From positions 1 to 64,000 of the forward strand of contig MTOU01000020.1 of NCBI GenBank assembly GCA_002011745.1: a stretch of 64,000 nt of DNA. Direction: 5' to 3'. The stretch comes from Nitrospirae bacterium JdFR-85. GTDB lineage: Bacteria; Nitrospirota; Thermodesulfovibrionia; Thermodesulfovibrionales; JdFR-85. The notes under the pieces were generated by a model. That model searched no databases. It was not told where the DNA came from and was given only the letters and a program-made list of their open reading frames with translations. The position numbers and the translations under genes are program-made. Positions 61,098-64,000 of this stretch are shown piece by piece (the stretch's first letter is position 1; every line of letters begins with the position of its first letter).

Positions 61098-62471
61098 ATG
61101 GAAATCCTTAAAAGAAATAAGGCCCTTGAAGAGGCTGATCTCCGGTATATCTGGCATCCTTTTACCCAGATGAAACAGTGGATTGAGGAGAAACCACTTG
61201 TGATAGAAGAGGGTAGGGGATGTTATCTTAGAGATATATATGGTAGATGGTATCTGGATGGAGTATCCTCTTTATGGGTGAATATCCACGGACACAGGTG
61301 TAGAGAGATCGATGAGGCTATAAAGGAGCAGATAGATAGACTCTCACACAGTACTCTTCTTGGACTTGCAAATGTACCTTCTATCAAGCTGGCAGAAAGG
61401 CTCGTCCAGATAACGCCTGAGCCACTTAGCAAGGTCTTTTACTCTGATAATGGCTCCACCTCTGTGGAGGTTGCCCTCAAGATGGCCTTTCAGTACTGGA
61501 TACATAGAGGTGAGAAGAACAGATACGCCTTTGTCTGTCTTGAAAACGCCTATCATGGAGATACCATAGGCGCAGTTAGTGTGGGAGGTATAGATATCTT
61601 TCATGAGACCTTCAGACCCCTTTTATTTAAGACCTACAGGGTACCTTCGCCCTATTGTTACAGATGTTCACTGGGACTAAAGCATCCTGGATGTGGATTT
61701 GCCTGTCTTGAGAGATTAGAAGAGTTACTGGAGACAAAGGCGGATGAGATTGCCGCACTGATTGTAGAGCCGATGCTCCAGGGCGCAGGCGGGATGATTG
61801 TCTTCCCAGAGGGGTATATGAGAGGGCTGTACGAGATAACAAGGAAGCATAGAGTTCTGCTTATTGCAGATGAGGTGGCAGTGGGTTTTGGAAGAACAGG
61901 AAGGATGTTTGCCTGTGAACATGAGGATATAAGGCCAGACTTCCTCTGCCTATCAAAAGGCTTAACAGGTGGATATCTTCCTCTCGCAGCTACCCTTACT
62001 ACAGAGGAGATATTTGATGCCTTTCTCGGAGAGATACAGGAACTCAAAACCTTCTTCCATGGTCATTCTTATACGGGTAATCCATTGGGATGTGCTGCTG
62101 CCTTGGCTTCTCTTGAGCTCTTTGAAAAAGAGGGTCTTCTTGAGAAGGTGAGAGATAAGGAGAGCATTCTAAAGAATTGGCTACAAGAGATAAAAGAGCT
62201 TAAACACGTGGGTGATGCACGAGGTATAGGTCTTATAGGTGGTGTAGAACTCGTAAAAGACAAAGAGACAAAGGAACCCTACCCCTATGAGGAACAGATG
62301 GGTTATAGGGTCTGCTGGAGGGCAAGAGACAAAGGTCTTCTTATACGCCCTCTAGGTAATGTTATAGTGATAATGCCTCCACTTGTTATAAACGACTCTG
62401 AGTTTGAGAAGATGTTAGAGATAATAAAGGAATCCATTGTAGAGGTTACGGAAAAGGACATGTCCACTTAA
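61098..62471 (+). CDS. bioA: Adenosylmethionine-8-amino-7-oxononanoate aminotransferase
   Basis: ADLRYIWHPFTQMKQW; FYSDNGSTSVEVALKMA; LLIADEVAVGFGRTGRMFACEHEDIRPDFLCLSKGLTGGYLPLAAT; start chosen at 61098. Confidence 0.92.
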   Translation: MEILKRNKALEEADLRYIWHPFTQMKQWIEEKPLVIEEGRGCYLRDIYGRWYLDGVSSLWVNIHGHRCREIDEAIKEQIDRLSHSTLLGLANVPSIKLAERLVQITPEPLSKVFYSDNGSTSVEVALKMAFQYWIHRGEKNRYAFVCLENAYHGDTIGAVSVGGIDIFHETFRPLLFKTYRVPSPYCYRCSLGLKHPGCGFACLERLEELLETKADEIAALIVEPMLQGAGGMIVFPEGYMRGLYEITRKHRVLLIADEVAVGFGRTGRMFACEHEDIRPDFLCLSKGLTGGYLPLAATLTTEEIFDAFLGEIQELKTFFHGHSYTGNPLGCAAALASLELFEKEGLLEKVRDKESILKNWLQEIKELKHVGDARGIGLIGGVELVKDKETKEPYPYEEQMGYRVCWRARDKGLLIRPLGNVIVIMPPLVINDSEFEKMLEIIKESIVEVTEKDMST

Positions 62472-62597
62472 ATCATAGAAACTCTACCTTAACATATGGA
62501 GTTTTTTCACAATTTTTGTTTTTTAAAGGTAAAGTATTAAAATATTAAACCAGTGCAAGTGAAAGAATTTTTTGCTTCTGAAAGGGAGGTCTTATAG

Positions 62598-63797
62598 ATG
62601 ATGGAGCCAGAAAGACAATTGGAGTTGATAAAAAGAGGTGCTGTGGAGATTATCTCTGAAGAGGAACTGATCGAGAGACTCAGAGAGGGCAGGCCCTTAA
62701 GAGTGAAGGCAGGATTTGATCCTACTGCTCCGGATCTACATCTTGGACACACTGTGTTAATTGAGAAGATGAGACAGTTTCAGCAGCTGGGTCATGAGGT
62801 TATATTTCTTATAGGGGATTTTACAGGTATGATTGGTGATCCCTCGGGAAAGAGTGAAACACGGAAACCGCTTACAAAAGAAGAAGTTCTGGAGAATGCA
62901 AAGACTTATAAAGAACAGATATTTAAAATCCTTGATCCTGAGAAGACGCGTATAGAGTTCAACTCTCGCTGGATGTCATCAATGAGTGCTGAGGAGTTAA
63001 TAAAACTTGCTGCTCAGTATACTGTTGCAAGAATGCTTGAACGGGATGACTTTAAACAGAGATGGCAAAAGCAGAACCCTATTGGTATCCATGAGTTTAT
63101 ATATCCTTTGATTCAGGGATATGACTCTGTGATGTTACAGGCAGATATAGAACTGGGAGGAACTGATCAGAGGTTTAATCTCCTGGTAGGTAGAGAAATA
63201 CAGAAGGCCTATGGTCAGAAGCCCCAGGTGGTTCTAATGATGCCTCTGCTTGAGGGAACAGATGGAGTCAAAAAGATGAGCAAGAGTCTTGGTAATTATA
63301 TAGGTATTACAGAACCACCTAATGAGATGTTCGGGAAGCTGATGTCCATCTCTGATGAGCTGATGTTGAGATACTATGAGCTTCTGAGTCATATAGGCAA
63401 TGAAGAGCTGCAGGAGTTAAAAGAGGGAATAAAGACAGGAAAGATTCATCCAAAGGATGCCAAAATAAGGCTTGCCTTTGAGATAGTGGGGAGATACTGG
63501 GGTAGTGAGAAGGCAGAAGCAGCAAAGAGAGAGTTTGAGAGGGTCTTTTCTCAGAAGGCCCTTCCAGAAGATATACCCGAATGTGTTGTGGAATGGGATG
63601 GCGATGATCTCTGGTTACCTCAGATATTGAGAGACACCGGGCTCTGTAAGAGTACAAGTGAAGCAACAAGGTTGATAAAACAGGGTGGTATCAGTGTTGA
63701 TGGTAGAAAAGTGACGGATACAAATGTGAGACTCTCTCCCGGTGAATATTTAATAAAAGTGGGGAAGAGAAGGTTTCTTAGGGTAAGACCCAAATAA
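62598..63797 (+). CDS. tyrS: Tyrosyl-tRNA synthetase
   Basis: [24 protein letters not shown] (HIGH-like); [10 protein letters not shown]-term S4 domain. Confidence 0.95.
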   Translation: MMEPERQLELIKRGAVEIISEEELIERLREGRPLRVKAGFDPTAPDLHLGHTVLIEKMRQFQQLGHEVIFLIGDFTGMIGDPSGKSETRKPLTKEEVLENAKTYKEQIFKILDPEKTRIEFNSRWMSSMSAEELIKLAAQYTVARMLERDDFKQRWQKQNPIGIHEFIYPLIQGYDSVMLQADIELGGTDQRFNLLVGREIQKAYGQKPQVVLMMPLLEGTDGVKKMSKSLGNYIGITEPPNEMFGKLMSISDELMLRYYELLSHIGNEELQELKEGIKTGKIHPKDAKIRLAFEIVGRYWGSEKAEAAKREFERVFSQKALPEDIPECVVEWDGDDLWLPQILRDTGLCKSTSEATRLIKQGGISVDGRKVTDTNVRLSPGEYLIKVGKRRFLRVRPK

Positions 63798-63801
63798 GTA
63801 T

Positions 63802-64000
63802 ATGATAAGTCCCTATGAAGCTATAATAAGGCTTCTGCTTGGAGCTGTCTTTGGTGGTATAATAGGTTTTGAAAGGCAGAGCCACGGTAGACCGGCTGGA
63901 TTCAGAACCCATCTGCTGGTTTGTGTTGCCTCGGTATTGATAATGATGGTCTCAGTTGATTACTACAGGCTCTCTTCAATAGACAATACCTTTATAAGGA
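63802..64000 (+). CDS. MgtC/SapB family membrane protein (partial, runs off the window)
   Basis: MISPYEAIIRLLLGAVFGGIIGFERQSHGRPAGFRTHLLVCVASVLIMMVS. Confidence 0.88.
   Translation, partial: MISPYEAIIRLLLGAVFGGIIGFERQSHGRPAGFRTHLLVCVASVLIMMVSVDYYRLSSIDNTFIR

Overview
The window appears to come from a Gram-negative bacterial chromosome (lpxC present). It consists of two blocks of ordinary housekeeping genes (about 1-8.0 kb and 32.6-64 kb) around an accessory defence island of about 24 kb (about 8.1-32.3 kb) in which all major genes are on the minus strand. Read 5'->3' on the minus strand, the island backbone looks like a type 3 BREX system: brxF - brxC - pglX - brxH (SNF2-like helicase) - pglZ - brxA. 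It is interrupted by several cargo modules. (1) A single-gene, integron-cassette-like unit of about 1.08 kb encodes a class III nucleotide-cyclase-fold protein. It has a 73-nt attC-like imperfect palindrome just 3' of the gene and matching GTTATG boundaries. (2) A four-helix-bundle (S23/IVP-like) gene is translationally coupled to pglX. (3) A tight three-gene cassette encodes a radical SAM enzyme, a 133-aa protein and a 1348-aa nuclease-like/STAND NTPase; I consider this the best candidate for an undescribed system. (4) Another tight trio encodes a 4-TM protein, a PD-(D/E)xK-like protein and a HEPN-like protein. (5) A DUF433/DUF5615-type toxin-antitoxin pair. pglX carries at least six in-frame islands of a dispersed heptamer-like repeat (GAACCCT/TTCTGGG). 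A truncated tRNA-Thr(CGT)-like 3' half marks the right edge of the island. No integrase, CRISPR array or complete tRNA/rRNA was found. Family assignments are from reading motifs in the translations; no database search was run.
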